Shown piece by piece: positions 46,501 to 60,265 of a DNA stretch of 64,000 nt. A program made the translations under genes and the position numbers. Each line of letters opens with the position of its first letter. The first letter of the stretch is position 1. The stretch comes from Ephydatia muelleri (lineage: Eukaryota; Porifera; Demospongiae; Spongillida; Spongillidae), in the NCBI GenBank assembly GCA_013339895.1, contig JABACO010000002.1, forward strand, positions 3,243,743 through 3,307,742, read 5' to 3'. The notes under the pieces were generated by a model, which was given only the letters and a program-made list of their open reading frames with translations, made no database searches and was not told the DNA's origin.

Positions 46501-49500
46501 TGCTAGCCATGAAGAGCATTCTCAAGTCAGCTTCTGCTTTGTCTAGTTTAGCTGGGTTAGATCCTGTTGAGTGGCCAACAGTGTGTCTTTTGTTAAAGAG
46601 GATCAAGAATGATGGTATGGATAAGTTGTACCAAGGTTCAGTACTGAAAGATTTCAAGCAATCCATCCAGCAGAAATGTGCACAAGATGCTCTGAATGAT
46701 TTGACAGCACTTGAAGAGAAAATGAGGGAACGTCTAGCATGGTCTGATACAAAGTTATTAAGATCCTTACTTGTTTTTCTAGAGACACAATCCTGGATGA
46801 AGCGTTCAGGTGAGATTGTTGATCCAGCCGCAGTTACAGAAAATGATTGCAGTATAATGGAATTCAAAGATGCTATAGAGCATTAGCAATCATTTTCGAT
46901 TACCCCTGGAAGCTAAAGGTGTATCAATTTGTTCTCTTTCGGATGAAGTGGAGGAAATTGTGGAGTATGCTCGATCCTACTTGGATCTCAGTGGTACCGA
47001 GTTCAAGAAAATCTGGTATACCTTGTTTACCTGTTCTGATGCCAGAAAGTGGCCCAATATGCTTAGTTTGTTTCAACTAGCATTTTGTTTGCCATTTTCA
47101 AACGGAAGAGTGGAGCAAATGTTCTCTTGTTTGAAGGCAGTGAAGACAGATCGGAGAACTGCATTGAACAACGACACATTGAATGACCTTCTGGAAGTTT
47201 ACATTGAAGGGCCACCATTAAGTTCATTCAATGCAGATGCAGCTATTAAGCTTTGGTGGCAGGACTGCTCTTCAGGAAGAAGGCCAAATCAGCACCCAAG
47301 GGAGGAGTACAGACCACGAAACCCAGAATCTAGCACTGAAGAGGCCACAATAGATGACCAGACATTTACACTTGACATATGGGATAAATGGCTTCCAAAC
47401 GAAGAAGAAAAGTGATCTTTCAAGTTTAAATAGGTTTAAATACAATAAGAACAAACGCTTTAGTATGTACAGTAATCTTGTTGTCTGCTGATGTTGTATT
47501 GAGTATGATACACCAATTGCAAATAAATGCATGTCCTACCATGTCCGACCAACATTTAAAGTGGGTGGACATTATGTTTGGTCACTTTCATAACATTATA
47601 TTTGGCACTGGGGAATATGAGGGAACAGGGATACAGTGGATAGAGGATTGGGTGAGGGTACTTGGTGAAGTGGGCTGGTTGTAACACTCCAACTTGTGAC
47701 ATGACATTTATGCATGTTGGCTGACTGTGCTTAAAGTTACTGATCATTTGTAACGTTCACTATTCTGGTGCAGTTTTGTGTTTTGTGCACATATATTGGA
47801 ACAATCTACGTTCAGAAATGACTGCTCCCACTATTATGTGAGTAACATGTATGTATGGTACACTGTCATGACACAGGTACCTCACTGGTGAACCGTTCAG
47901 CACAGCAGTTGTGTTTCAATTAGTGTAATGGTGGAAGAGTTTCTTTTGATAATGCTAATGTATGTGTTGTGGTTGCAATGAAGGGTGTGTGTGTACTGAT
48001 GCCAAAATGAAAGGAGATGTGATCATATTTGTGTCATTCGTTCAACAGGCTCTATGAGGAGGCCATGAGCAAGGGATATGTGGAAACTTCAGTGACCAAG
48101 TGTCTCATCCTTGGAGCAGCCGGTGTTGGCAAGACTCACCTCAAACACCTCCTTCTCAAGAAGGACCCTCCAGGGCAACGTGTCAGTACAGGACTGGCTG
48201 ACAACCCTGTTCGAGCCATCTCCTTCTCACTGGCTGGTGTGGGCGGACAAGCGGAGGATGACTGGTTTGTGGTTGAAGATGACCAGGCACTGCTAAGGGT
48301 TGTGGGTGGTACCATCAGAGATGGTGGTGTATCCATGGCAACATCCTTGGAAGAGGTGGTTAGCAGTTTCCCAAAGATGACCATTCATGTGTCTAGTGAT
48401 GGAGCTGGTGCAGTTCACCCTGACCCCACACCTGCCCGTGTCAATACTACCATGGATACCGGCCAACAGAGCAGGACTGCATTCATAGAGGAGGAGGTGA
48501 TTCATCACATCAACCATTCCTCAGGTAAAGAGATGGTTCAGAGCTATCTTACTTAACCTGTACAAATCTCTCTGCGTACATAGACAAGAAGAAACTATTT
48601 GGTGTGAAGTGGTTTCATTTTATTGACAGTGGAGGTCAACTTCAATACCATGATATCCTTCCATTGTTCATTCAGAAACCTGCTGTGGCCATATTTGTAT
48701 TAAACCTTTCAGAAGAACTGTCCCATCAACCAACCATCGAGTACTATGGAGCGGATGGCAAGCCAGTGAGTAGACCATATCGATCATCTCTCTCACACAA
48801 ACAGATCCTTCAGCACTGTCTCGGAGCAATGTGCTCACAGGATGCTCGACCTCTGATCATCACCGTGGGAACACACCGAGATGCTGCAGATAGGTGCTCA
48901 GAATCCATCGCAGAGAAAAGCCAAAAGCTCAAGGCATTGCTGGATGCAGGCAGTTTTCGTATAGTGTACAACGGAGAGGAGTTAAAAGAAGTGATATTTG
49001 CTGTGAACGGGAAAACCCCTCGGGACGAGGACAGACATGTTGCTAAGGTACTCAGAGAGGAAATAATATCTGTATGCCCACAACCAATAAAGATGCCTAT
49101 AGCGTGGTTTGGACTGGAGGTTCTTCTCCAAAGGTCATCCCATGATGGCATCTTGAGCCTTGTAGAATGCCAAGGGTGTGCTAAAAGGTTGCACATCGAG
49201 GGAGATGCATTCTCTGCTGCCTTGCACCATCTAGTCCACAACAACGTGTTCTTACATTACCCAGAGGTTCTTCCCCAGACAGTGTTCTGTGATCCCCAGG
49301 TTGTCCTCACCAAGGTGTCTGAAATAGTGGAGTACCACCACAAGCTGTTGTATTGTCCGGCTGGGGGTGTGGCAGCTAAGGGGGATCTGGTCAAGTTCAG
49401 GGATCATGGACTGTTGTCAGTGGAGCTCCTGAACAAGTTTTCTAAGCATTACACAGAAGGTCTGTTCACTCCGCTCGATCTGTTGAAGTTGTTGGTGAGT

Positions 49501-50474
49501 GTTGGAGGGATTGCTATGGTCGGTGGTGATGAGGGTGGTGTGTACTTGATGCCGGCTCTGCTGCCCCATCTGGACTCTGGCCAAGTGACCAAGTACTGTC
49601 AACCAGGTACCTCACTGATCATCAGGCCCACTGAAGGCTGTATTCCTAGTGGTCTGTTCTGCTGTCTTGTAGCCCAGCTTTTATCCCCAACCAACCATTC
49701 GCCTTGGAAGGTGTGCATGAATGCAAGCAAGCCTTTGTGTTTGTATCGCAACTGCATCACTTTTGAACTTCAACACACAACAGAAATAGTGACCCTAGTT
49801 GACATGTTCTCGTACATTGTATTGCACATTGATGAGATGTCCATTAAAGTGTGTAGGGAGGTGAGAGATTGTGTTCACAGTGGCATCAAGACAGCATGTG
49901 GAATACTCAAGTACCAAGGTGTCCAGTTTGAAGATGCCTTCATGTGTGCAGGAGCCAGTTGCAGTTCAGACGCTCCTCATTTAGCTACAGTTGTGTCGAA
50001 GAAGTGGAAGTGTAGCATTCGACGACACCAGAGAGGAGATCTGTGTGAGGGTCAGTTGATGTGGTTTGGTGAGAGTGGTGTCACAAAACATGATGCCAGT
50101 GCAACAGGTGGGTGATATGTGTGTGTGGTAGATCATGTGATCACTATCTGTTTCATCTAGGTACACTTCCTGTGTCCTTGGACAGTGAGCCATCATTACA
50201 GCACCTCATGGAGAAAGTAGCAGCTGTGATTCCAAGCAAGTGTTGGGCCATTGGATTTCAACTTGGCCTCACAACTGCTGAGCTTCAGGCAATATGTCCA
50301 CAACACCAAGGCTTGGAGAACCACCACAGAGCATTTGGTGAGATATTTGATGTGTGGAGGAGACGTGGGTCACCCCCTTACACCTGGAGGACATTGACTG
50401 GTGTGTTGAGAAGTGCCAGTGTTGGTGAAGTCCTGTTTTCGGAACACTTGACCTCGGGGATCACACAACAGTGA
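43566..50474 (+). CDS. Kelch / Roc-like GTPase / death-domain protein, copy B (5' end in gap)
   Basis: Exons: 43566-44042 (cut by the gap), 44583-44856, 44903-44975, 48049-48524, 48584-50107 and 50161-50474; the sum is 3138 bases, exactly 1046 codons with stop. The domain order matches copy A: kelch repeats (VVWGGYGG, MVVMGGYGDG, LVFVMGGRG, LLAIGGAED), Walker A GAAGVGKT, FIDSGGQLQYHD, TVGTHRD, a COR-like middle and a C-terminal death domain (residues about 950-1045, AFGEIFDVWRRRGSPPYTWR). The frame is intact, unlike copy A. The third intron holds a 2.6-kb hAT element starting 12 bases after the donor, so splicing must remove it. Amino-acid differences from A are few, as expected for alleles or a recent duplicate. 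Function in cell-death or immune signalling is inference from domains. Confidence 0.88.
44988..47609 (+). mobile_element. hAT-type DNA transposon in an intron of copy B
   Basis: The ends are CAGGGCCAAATATAA and, reversed, AGTGCCAAATATAA. A GGGGAATA direct repeat flanks it (44980-44987 and 47610-47617; 7 or 8 bp depending on one shared G). The same intron of copy A (about 32808-32830) has one GGGGAATA and no insert. The element carries a transposase reading frame and inserted 12 bases inside the intron. Confidence 0.92.
45074..47415 (+). pseudogene. hAT transposase, two frame changes
   Basis: The start is the ATG at 45074 (MSARKRTSSVVLES). The N-terminus has a zinc-binding segment (WCHVCREYKH...HAASDQHKAA) of the kind in TTF/BED-type hAT proteins. 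The catalytic region includes FYSILMDGSTDA and CGTDGASVNIAQ; a HRLELACRDAF segment follows. The C-terminal dimerisation region reads WPNMLSLFQLAFCLPFSNGR then VEQMFSCLKAVKTDRRTALN. Frame changes lie near 45940-45960 and 46870-46890, so the copy cannot make the whole protein as it stands. It resembles host genes derived from the same family, such as ZNF862-like proteins. Whether the frame changes are real or sequencing slips cannot be told here. Confidence 0.82.
47660..47890. other. Copy-B-specific intron insertion of about 225 bp
   Basis: Copy A reads straight from GAGGGTACTT to GGTGAACC (about 32762-32780), while copy B has about 225 extra bases between them, bounded by GGTAC-type short repeats. 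It may be an insertion in B or a microhomology deletion in A. Confidence 0.55.
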
Positions 50475-51708
50475 CCTCACAAGGTTATGCATATAGCTGG
50501 GAACATTGAACCATATTATGTACTACACAGTAGTTATTTGTATGTGTGTGTGCCATCTGTTTTGTAATGCTGTTGCTATTACTGCTTTAGAAAATGTTTG
50601 ATATTATATTTTGTCTTGTTGATGTCATAATGATGTAAACTCCAGAACACCTATCACATGTGAGTGTGAACGTATCATTGCCAACACAAACTGGCTATGT
50701 TCTGTGTGTGGTGTGTGAGCTGATGTAGATCATCATGTCTTGACAAACGTAGAGGAGGTGGAGACACAACCTGGTCTCTATGGATACCAACCTTGTACAA
50801 TACAATATATGGGACAGTTCACGAGAAAATTGCACCACTCATATATTATAAAAATGTTATAAAAATGCATCGCGGGTGAATCGCTATAACTTCCCAACGG
50901 TTAACGCTATCGACTTCCTATTTTCAACACTTCATACTACACCATTTCACTACGGGAAAACGTATTTTGGGGCCTTGCACTAGTTCCTTGCTGATGCTAC
51001 AAAGTCCGATACCCCATGGGGTTCAAAACCGCCACATCTTCAGCTAGGAGAGTTTAAATCGCTTCAAATTCAGTATGCACGTACAGGGGTCCTGTTGCTA
51101 TTGATGTGTTCAGTTCGTTAATTTTTACTCCATCCGTCACGGAGATACAGCTGTGCAAAGTTAATGCACATTTCCCGCTCGATTGCACCATTTTTGCATG
51201 CAACCCGTGTTCCATTCTCCCAATCCACAATAAATTTTGATAACTTCTTTGTTCCGCCCATTTCTCCCTTAAACTAAGCTAGCCGTTCCCAACTGTTTTT
51301 GTCTCACTCAGGCAGTGATTTTATGCGGGAAAGTTAAAAGAAGAAGAACGCTGCTCAGTTCCTGACGATCGTAACAAATTAACGGACCCAAGTGAATGGT
51401 TGCAGTATAACCTTGCGCCTCCCACGTCGCCGGCAGTATTCAAAACGGCAGGCGTAAGGCTATTTGCTACGCACTCACATCATCCTCTAGTCGTGTAATA
51501 AAGCTTTCCTATTTGCCATCATCTTGCTAAAATCATCGTCTTATATCTGCCACGCCCACTCGGCTACGATTGCAATGATTTCGGTCTCACACAACTTTCA
51601 GCTCACACATAGTACATGAACTCATGCTGGCTCCCACTTGTGCACACACTTGCATTGTTGCGTACATGGCCCTGTACACTATCGTATGGCATATTTTCTT
51701 ATACACAA

Positions 51709-51714
<6 letters not shown>

Positions 51715-51749
<35 letters not shown>

Positions 51750-53035
51750 CAGCGTACTTGCACACACCAGTTATACATGTGGCAAACAATACACCTGTCT
51801 GATGATGGTACAAACACTCTCACTCACAAACATTGTCACATGCACATGTCAATTCAACTGTACTTGTGCATGCCTGTACAGACCACTGATTCTATGTAAA
51901 TTTGTGTACCAAGCTTTCTGTACATGTATCGTGTCTCCAAGGTTTGACTACATTGTGTCCCCATCTGGTACTCTAAATGTACACAAACATTGCACACTTG
52001 CACACACACACCAAACTTGCACACACACACCACTGTATAAATGTGGCAATACACATGCAAAAACGCTCACACACAACACAAGATACACAGACACACACAT
52101 GACATACACCCACAAACACACACACACATACGGACACGGACACACAGGTACACATGGACACACACACAACACACAGACAGACACACACACACACAGACAC
52201 ACACACATAGACACACACACAACATACACACAGACACACACACACAGACACACACACACAGACACACACACAGACACACACACAGACACATACACAGAGG
52301 CACACACACAGACACACACACAGACACACACACAGACACACACACAGACACACACACAGACACACACACAGACACATACACACAGACACATGCAGGCATG
52401 CACAGACACACACACACAGATGCACACACAGACACACACACACACAGGCACGCATAGACCCACACAACAAACTCCCACACGACAGACACATACACAGACA
52501 CAGACACACACAGACATGCACAGAGATACACACAGACATGCACATGAAATACACAGACACACACACGACATACACACAGACATGCACAGACACACATGGA
52601 CACAGACTCACACACACGAAATTCACAGACACACACATGCACAGACAGACACACAGACGCGGGCACACATGGACACACAAGCATGGACACACACATGCAC
52701 AGACACACACATGCAGACGCACACACATGCACAGACACACAACACGCACACACAAGATGCACACATGCCATACACACACAACAGACACACAGACACACAA
52801 GCACACAAAGACACACGCACGAAATACACACACACACCTAAAGACACACACATGAAATACACAGACACGCAGACATACATGCACACAGACTCATACAAAA
52901 AAATTCATATAGACACACACACGAAATACACATAGATACACACATGCAGACACACACAGAGACACACATGCACACACATGGACACACAGATACACACACG
53001 ACATACACACAGACACACACATATACAGACACACA
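51715..53035 (+). repeat. CA-rich satellite inside the foldback
   Basis: Degenerate CACACAGACACA repeats. The many His-Thr frames on plus and Cys-Val frames on minus are products of the repeat. Confidence 0.95.
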
Positions 53036-53499
53036 TGTAGCTACATGTACCTATGTACCGTCTCTAAAGTGTGAGCTCTATGTCATATACTCCCAAAGAA
53101 TTAGTCCTCAGCCCCCATAGGATTGGTGTCCAGTACCACTGTATGCATGTGGCAAAGTATATCACTGTATTCACCACAGCACTGGGCCCCATGGTACAAT
53201 ATTAAAAAGTGTGTGGGGGAAGGGGGGGGGGGGTGGCTGATTTCTTTTGAGCAAAATGAATAATTAAATATACAAGTCTACATGTAGAGATGCACGAATT
53301 TTCATGATGCATACGATGTTGTCATCGAAAAAGTTGTTGTCGGCTATCATTCCTTGATGAGATTTACACAGTTGGCCAAAAATTGTGGTGTGTGTGTGGA
53401 GGGTCCCTGCAGCAACGTGCATAAGACTTTAAGTTCTTACACACTCACATCCATCTTTTTGTAGTTAAGTACAATTGTGTAATAAAGCTTTCCTGTTTG

Positions 53500-55595
<2,096 letters not shown>

Positions 55596-56889
55596 GTGTA
55601 TAAGAAAATATGCCATACGATAGTGTACAGGGCCATGTACGCAACAATGCAAGTGTGTGCACAAGTGGGAGCCAGCATGAGTTCATGTACTATGTGTGAG
55701 CTGAAAGTTGTGTGAGACCGAAATCATTGCAATCGTAGCCGAGTGGGCGTGGCAGATATAAGACGATGATTTTAGCAAGATGATGGCAAATAGGAAAGCT
55801 TTATTACACGACTAGAGGATGATGTGAGTGCGTAGCAAATAGCCTTACGCCTGCCGTTTTGAATACTGCCGGCGACGTGGGAGGCGCAAGGTTATACTGC
55901 AACCATTCACTTGGGTCCGTTAATTTGTTACGATCGTCAGGAACTGAGCAGCGTTCTTCTTCTTTTAACTTTCCCGCATAAAATCACTGCCTGAGTGAGA
56001 CAAAAACAGTTGGGAACGGCTAGCTTAGTTTAAGGGAGAAATGGGCGGAACAAAGAAGTTATCAAAATTTATTGTGGATTGGGAGAATGGAACACGGGTT
56101 GCATGCAAAAATGGTGCAATCGAGCGGGAAATGTGCATTAACTTTGCACAGCTGTATCTCCGTGACGGATGGAGTAAAAATTAACGAACTGAACACATCA
56201 ATAGCAACAGGACCCCTGTACGTGCATACTGAATTTGAAGCGATTTAAACTCTCCTAGCTGAAGATGTGGCGGTTTTGAACCCCATGGGGTATCGGACTT
56301 TGTAGCATCAGCAAGGAACTAGTGCAAGGCCCCAAAATACGTTTTCCCGTAGTGAAATGGTGTAGTATGAAGTGTTGAAAATAGGAAGTCGATAGCGTTA
56401 ACCGTTGGGAAGTTATAGCGATTCACCCGCGATGCATTTTTATAACATTTTTATAATATATGAGTGGTGCAATTTTCTCGTGAACTGTCCCATATGTTGC
56501 TTTTTAAAAAGCTATGTGGTGACAGCTGCAGATGGTGGGAGGCTAGCATGCAGCTATTGTGAATATTGTTAATTCACCAGTCACTCTGGCCTTGAACCAG
56601 ACCAGATGACATCACCACTGCACCATGGAGCTGTGGTCTGGGGTCTTTGTGAGCCAAGGCTGCTGACCATGGCCATTGTGAAGGATCAAAGTACATCACA
56701 GCAGAACTTGTATGATGGCATGTAGAAGAAAAGACAGTTCGGTTGTACGTCACGCTTTGGGTGGAGTGACACTTGCAGATTAATTGACAATAAATTTTAA
56801 CAATAATTCGTATCATGGAGCCGTATCGTGGCTTGCATATGTACTTCGATGTGCCCGTTGTAGCGCGGTCATGACAGCGCACGTACGAC

Positions 56890-57375
56890 GTAACTGAACC
56901 TGGATCCACGCGATGCCGACCCCCCGCCTTCTACGCTACAGCCAACACAGTTCTTCCTGGAAACAGCTGGTAAGTCATTGACGGCAATGACGCTGTACAT
57001 GATCGGGTCATCACGGCTTCACAGGAAAATGTTAGAAACGTCCAGGGTGGAAATTGATGAACTCCCAGCCAGCATTCCCTGGATTGTGTTAGATAAAGCC
57101 AGGGTTGTTGTAGAGCTTTTCCACACTAGGTCTGTAGCTAGCCAATTCCATGGTAGGAAAGCCTTGAACTCACTGGGTTGGCTCTCCTGCTGTTTTGCGT
57201 TGCACACTGACGTCCACGCACTTTAATTTGTTTGAAACCATCCTGGATTTGGTTCGCCAAACCCAGCCTTGGCGTGTTGAAGTTTTTCCTGTGCTTCGGC
57301 ATGCGCGCATCCGAGAACATGAACGTGTGACGGGGAATTCAATGACCTAGATACATTCATTTTCCACCAGCTAGA
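56890..57375 (+). pseudogene. Unrecognised gene fragment, copy 2 of 3
   Basis: A probable exon 1 (ATG at about 56912, MPTPRLLRYSQHSSSWKQL) ends at GTAAGT. The next frame reads YMIGSSRLHRKMLETSRVEI, then SIPWIVLDKARVVVELFHTR and GRKALNSLGWLSCCF, ending in a frame change before the LFETILDLVRQTQ-like part, which is in another frame. It is the inverted partner of 28740-29340. Homology ends abruptly near 57390, where the region with the upstream regucalcin exon is missing. Confidence 0.5.
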
Positions 57376-57500
57376 CGTGTACACGAGGACACCCACACAT
57401 CATACACACACATGTACAGTACATACATACACACGCATTCACATGCACACAGGTACACCACCTAATGTTATCCTTTCCCCCTCCCTCCCCCTACCCCCAG

Positions 57501-57845
57501 TCACACACACTCTAACCCGAAAGGTCACTGATGTGTGCATCTCAAATGGAATGGCCTGGAGCCCGGGCAACACCAAGATGTACCACATGGACAGTGGCCT
57601 GAGGAAGCTGTGGTCCTTCAACTTTGATGACGTGAGAAGCTGCCTCACCAACAGGCAGGTGTGTTGGTGGACTTCCACGACAAGGGGGTGGGGCATCCCG
57701 GACGCCATGTGCACGGACAGCGAGGGGAGGTTGTGGAGGGCGGGGCTCTTTGGAGCCACCATTGTCCTGGTGGGACCCAGCCATAGGAGAGCTGTTGGCC
57801 AAGATCGAGTTCCCAGCCCCTCACATGACGTCATGCTGCTTCAGG
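57501..57845 (+). pseudogene. Regucalcin-like exon, copy B
   Basis: After a CCCCCAG acceptor the exon encodes TRKVTDVCISNGMAWSPGNT, KMYHMDSGLRKLWSF, GWGIPDAMCTDSEGRLWRAG and LFGATIVL, then in a shifted frame GELLAKIEFPAPHMTSCCF. The tryptophan that is a stop in copy A is intact here. Three short indels relative to the family pattern are shared with copy A; the first two cancel each other around QVCWWTSTTRGWG, where relatives have VLVDFHDKGWG. The upstream exon found at 28470-28637 in copy A is absent from this copy, so a complete protein is unlikely. Confidence 0.65.
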
Positions 57846-58060
57846 GGGGGTGGGTGGGTGGGTGGGGTCCCGACTTTTCTGGTGGATGTTTGTCACTAAC
57901 ACTGCATTTACTTAATGAAACATGTTTCTGTAGATGGCCTCTTGCCTCTAAATAAAATCATGGTGTTTACAGAGCTAGAGGTATCTAGGCAGGCCATTTT
58001 GTTATCTGTAGTAGTAGTGAGTGCCCACAGATTCAATGCAATAAAACAGCCCTGAGGTTA
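57846..58060 (+). repeat. ~215-bp duplicated segment, first copy
   Basis: From GGGTGGGGTCCCGACTTTTC to AAACAGCCCTGAGGTT this stretch recurs at 58848-59045 in the same orientation, and once inverted at 27650-27840. Confidence 0.85.
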
Positions 58061-58535
58061 GGCCATTATGTTATCTGTGGTCACTGCAAGAGGCTGATTG
58101 GTTGTTATTGGTAACCATAGTGATTCACATTTCTTGTTTGAAAGAGGTGAGTGAGGGGTCATGGAGGAGAGGGGAGGAGTCTACTTTTGAGGGGGTGACC
58201 TTGTCTTTGTAGCATTCCTGGAAACATAATGTACTCCACTGATTTGGGTTACACATTCGTGTTCTGGGAGTACTGGAGTGATGCATTAGTGAAGTAATCT
58301 GAATAATGGGTTCTGGAGAAGGACACAATTATTTGGGCGTCTTGTGCCCCAAAGTTAGGGCCATGTTTGTTCGAAATTATGATACAGTTGTGTTTGTGTG
58401 TGTGCATGTGTGTGTGGTGTGTGTAGTACATATATGTGAGTACATGTAAATATATGTACGTGTGTCAATATGCATGCGTAGGTATGGTGTATGGTGAAAG
58501 GGTAATAAAGCAAGTCTCATCTGGAATTCATAGAA

Positions 58536-58696
58536 AGCCCCGCCCATTGCTCCACCCACGATGGCAGGAACCAGCCTCGGTCTCCAGTTAATCAGCCAGC
58601 TGAAGTCTGGGGAGGAGGAGTCCAGCAGCAGTTCCAGTGAAAATGATGAGTCCAGTGACGAGGAAGATGAACCAATCCCTCTGGTCCCAGTGTAAG
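58536..58696 (+). CDS. Possible last exon, acidic C-terminus
   Basis: An acceptor-like TTCATAG precedes a frame containing MAGTSLGLQLISQLKSGEEE, a serine run and SSDEEDEPIPLVPV, then a stop. It is low-complexity acidic sequence, so the family cannot be told. It lies between the duplicated segments and has no counterpart in block 2. Confidence 0.3.
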
Positions 58697-58789
58697 GGAT
58701 GTGTTGTGTGTCCTCTGGTCCCAATGTGAGGGATGTGTGTTATGTGTCCTCTGGTCCCAATGTGAGGGATGTGTTGTGTGTCCCTGCTT

Positions 58790-59045
58790 CAGGGCTGCTT
58801 CAGGGGGGGAGGGTGGGTGGGGGTTTTAGTGGGGGTGGTTGGGGTGGGTGGGGTCCCGACTTTTCTGGTGGATGTTTGTCACCAACACTGCATTTACGTA
58901 ATGAAACATGTTTGTGTAGATGGCCTCTTGCCTCTAAATAAAATCATGGTGTTTACAGTGCTAGAGGTATCTAGACAGGCCATTTTGTTATCTGTAGTAG
59001 TAGTGAGTGCCCACAGATTCAATGCAATAAAACAGCCCTGAGGTT
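58790..59045 (+). repeat. Duplicated segment, second copy
   Basis: Second direct copy of the segment at 57846-58060, slightly closer to the single copy at 27650-27870 because it keeps more of the G-rich left side. Confidence 0.85.
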
Positions 59046-59307
59046 TGGCTGTGCATTTTGACAACTCTTGGTGCAGCATCTCCTGTGCAACTTCATTGAA
59101 GCAACATTTGTACTACATCCACATCCAACATACTGACACCACCAACCACATATATCATAATGACTAAACGAACCACACTCAGAGCAGGGACCTACTCGCA
59201 ACAACTACTTTGGATTTGAACCTAATTTATTTAGAGGTGGTGGGCCCACACCATCTCAAGGGAAAAAAACCTCACTGTGTGAGGAAAAAACCATCTTACA
59301 CGCTCCA

Positions 59308-59450
59308 CGTGGTCACATCACCTTATACCTCTACCTCCACGTGGTCATATCACCTTATACCTCTACCTCCACGTGGTCACATCACCTTATACCTCTACCT
59401 CCACGTGGTCATATCACCTTATACCTCTACCTCCACGTGGTCACATCACG
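59308..59450 (+). repeat. 32-bp tandem repeat, about 4.5 units
   Basis: Unit CGTGGTCACATCACCTTATA plus CCTCTACCTCCA, with alternating CACATC and CATATC variants. Confidence 0.95.
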
Positions 59451-59663
59451 TGCTGTACAACCAATCACATACGGAGGGAGCATAGTTTCTGTCTAATTCA
59501 CTACGTTCAACCGACAGAAACGTGTATTTGTTACACAACTCTCTGTGTGTAATGGTGTTAATTAGATGCACATTTCATGACAAACATTTGGCCAAAACAG
59601 ACTGGCCCTTGTTCTATTTGAAGCCCTCTTCTGAATTGTTCACACATGGACCAACCTCCAAAT

Positions 59664-59720
59664 GATGGATGACAGGCCTCTCAACATGGCTACCAGATAC
59701 TTCACCTTCTTTCCTGATGC
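59664..59720 (+). CDS. Short exon-like frame, copy B
   Basis: Encodes MMDDRPLNMATRYFTFFPDA, the counterpart of 27065-27150, and then enters the 15-bp repeat in frame. If it is coding, this copy has lost its normal continuation. Confidence 0.3.
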
Positions 59721-59955
59721 ACCCTATTCCCATGCACCCTATTCCCATGCACCCTATTCCCGTGCACCCTATTCCCATGCACCCTATTCCCATGCACCCT
59801 ATTCCCGTGCACCCTATTCCCATGCACCCTATTTCCATGCACCCTATTCCCATGCACCCTATTCCCATGCACCCTATTCCCATGCACCCTATTCCCATGC
59901 ACCCTATTCCCATGCACCCTATTCCCATGCACCCTATTCCCATGCACCCTATTTC
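59719..59955 (+). repeat. 15-bp tandem repeat, about 16 units
   Basis: Unit CACCCTATTCCCATG, with a few CCGTG and TTTCC variants. It is multiple of three, so all frames stay open; the APYSH repeat frame is an artefact unless read through from the exon just before it. Confidence 0.95.
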
Positions 59956-59989
59956 TAAGTGTACCGTATATGCATTGAACCAATATGAA

Positions 59990-60265
59990 TTAATGTGGGG
60001 GCCCTATTTCACTAAGGGGGTACCGAATCGCTAGTGAAATGGGGCCTTGCAGGGGTCCCAATTCCCTAGCGTTATTAGGCCGGCCGGCCCCAAATAGCTA
60101 GGGAAATGGGGCCGGGGGGACCCATTTATAGGGGGGGCCTACATCGCTACGACACCGGTATACTTTTCACAACCAAAATTGTACCGGGCGGTACAATTAT
60201 GATTGCGAAAATTGTACCGCCATGCAGGTACAATTTTCGCCCGGTATATATAATTTTGCGTGACA
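59990..60265 (+). repeat. Cluster of short inverted repeats
   Basis: GGGGCCCTATTTCACTA pairs with TAGTGAAATGGGGCC, and CTAGGGAAATGGGGCC is a further variant; GGCCGGCCGGCC lies between. A second set pairs AAAATTGTACCG with CGGTACAATT and GGTACAATTTTCGC. It is possibly a decayed hairpin transposon. Confidence 0.5.
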
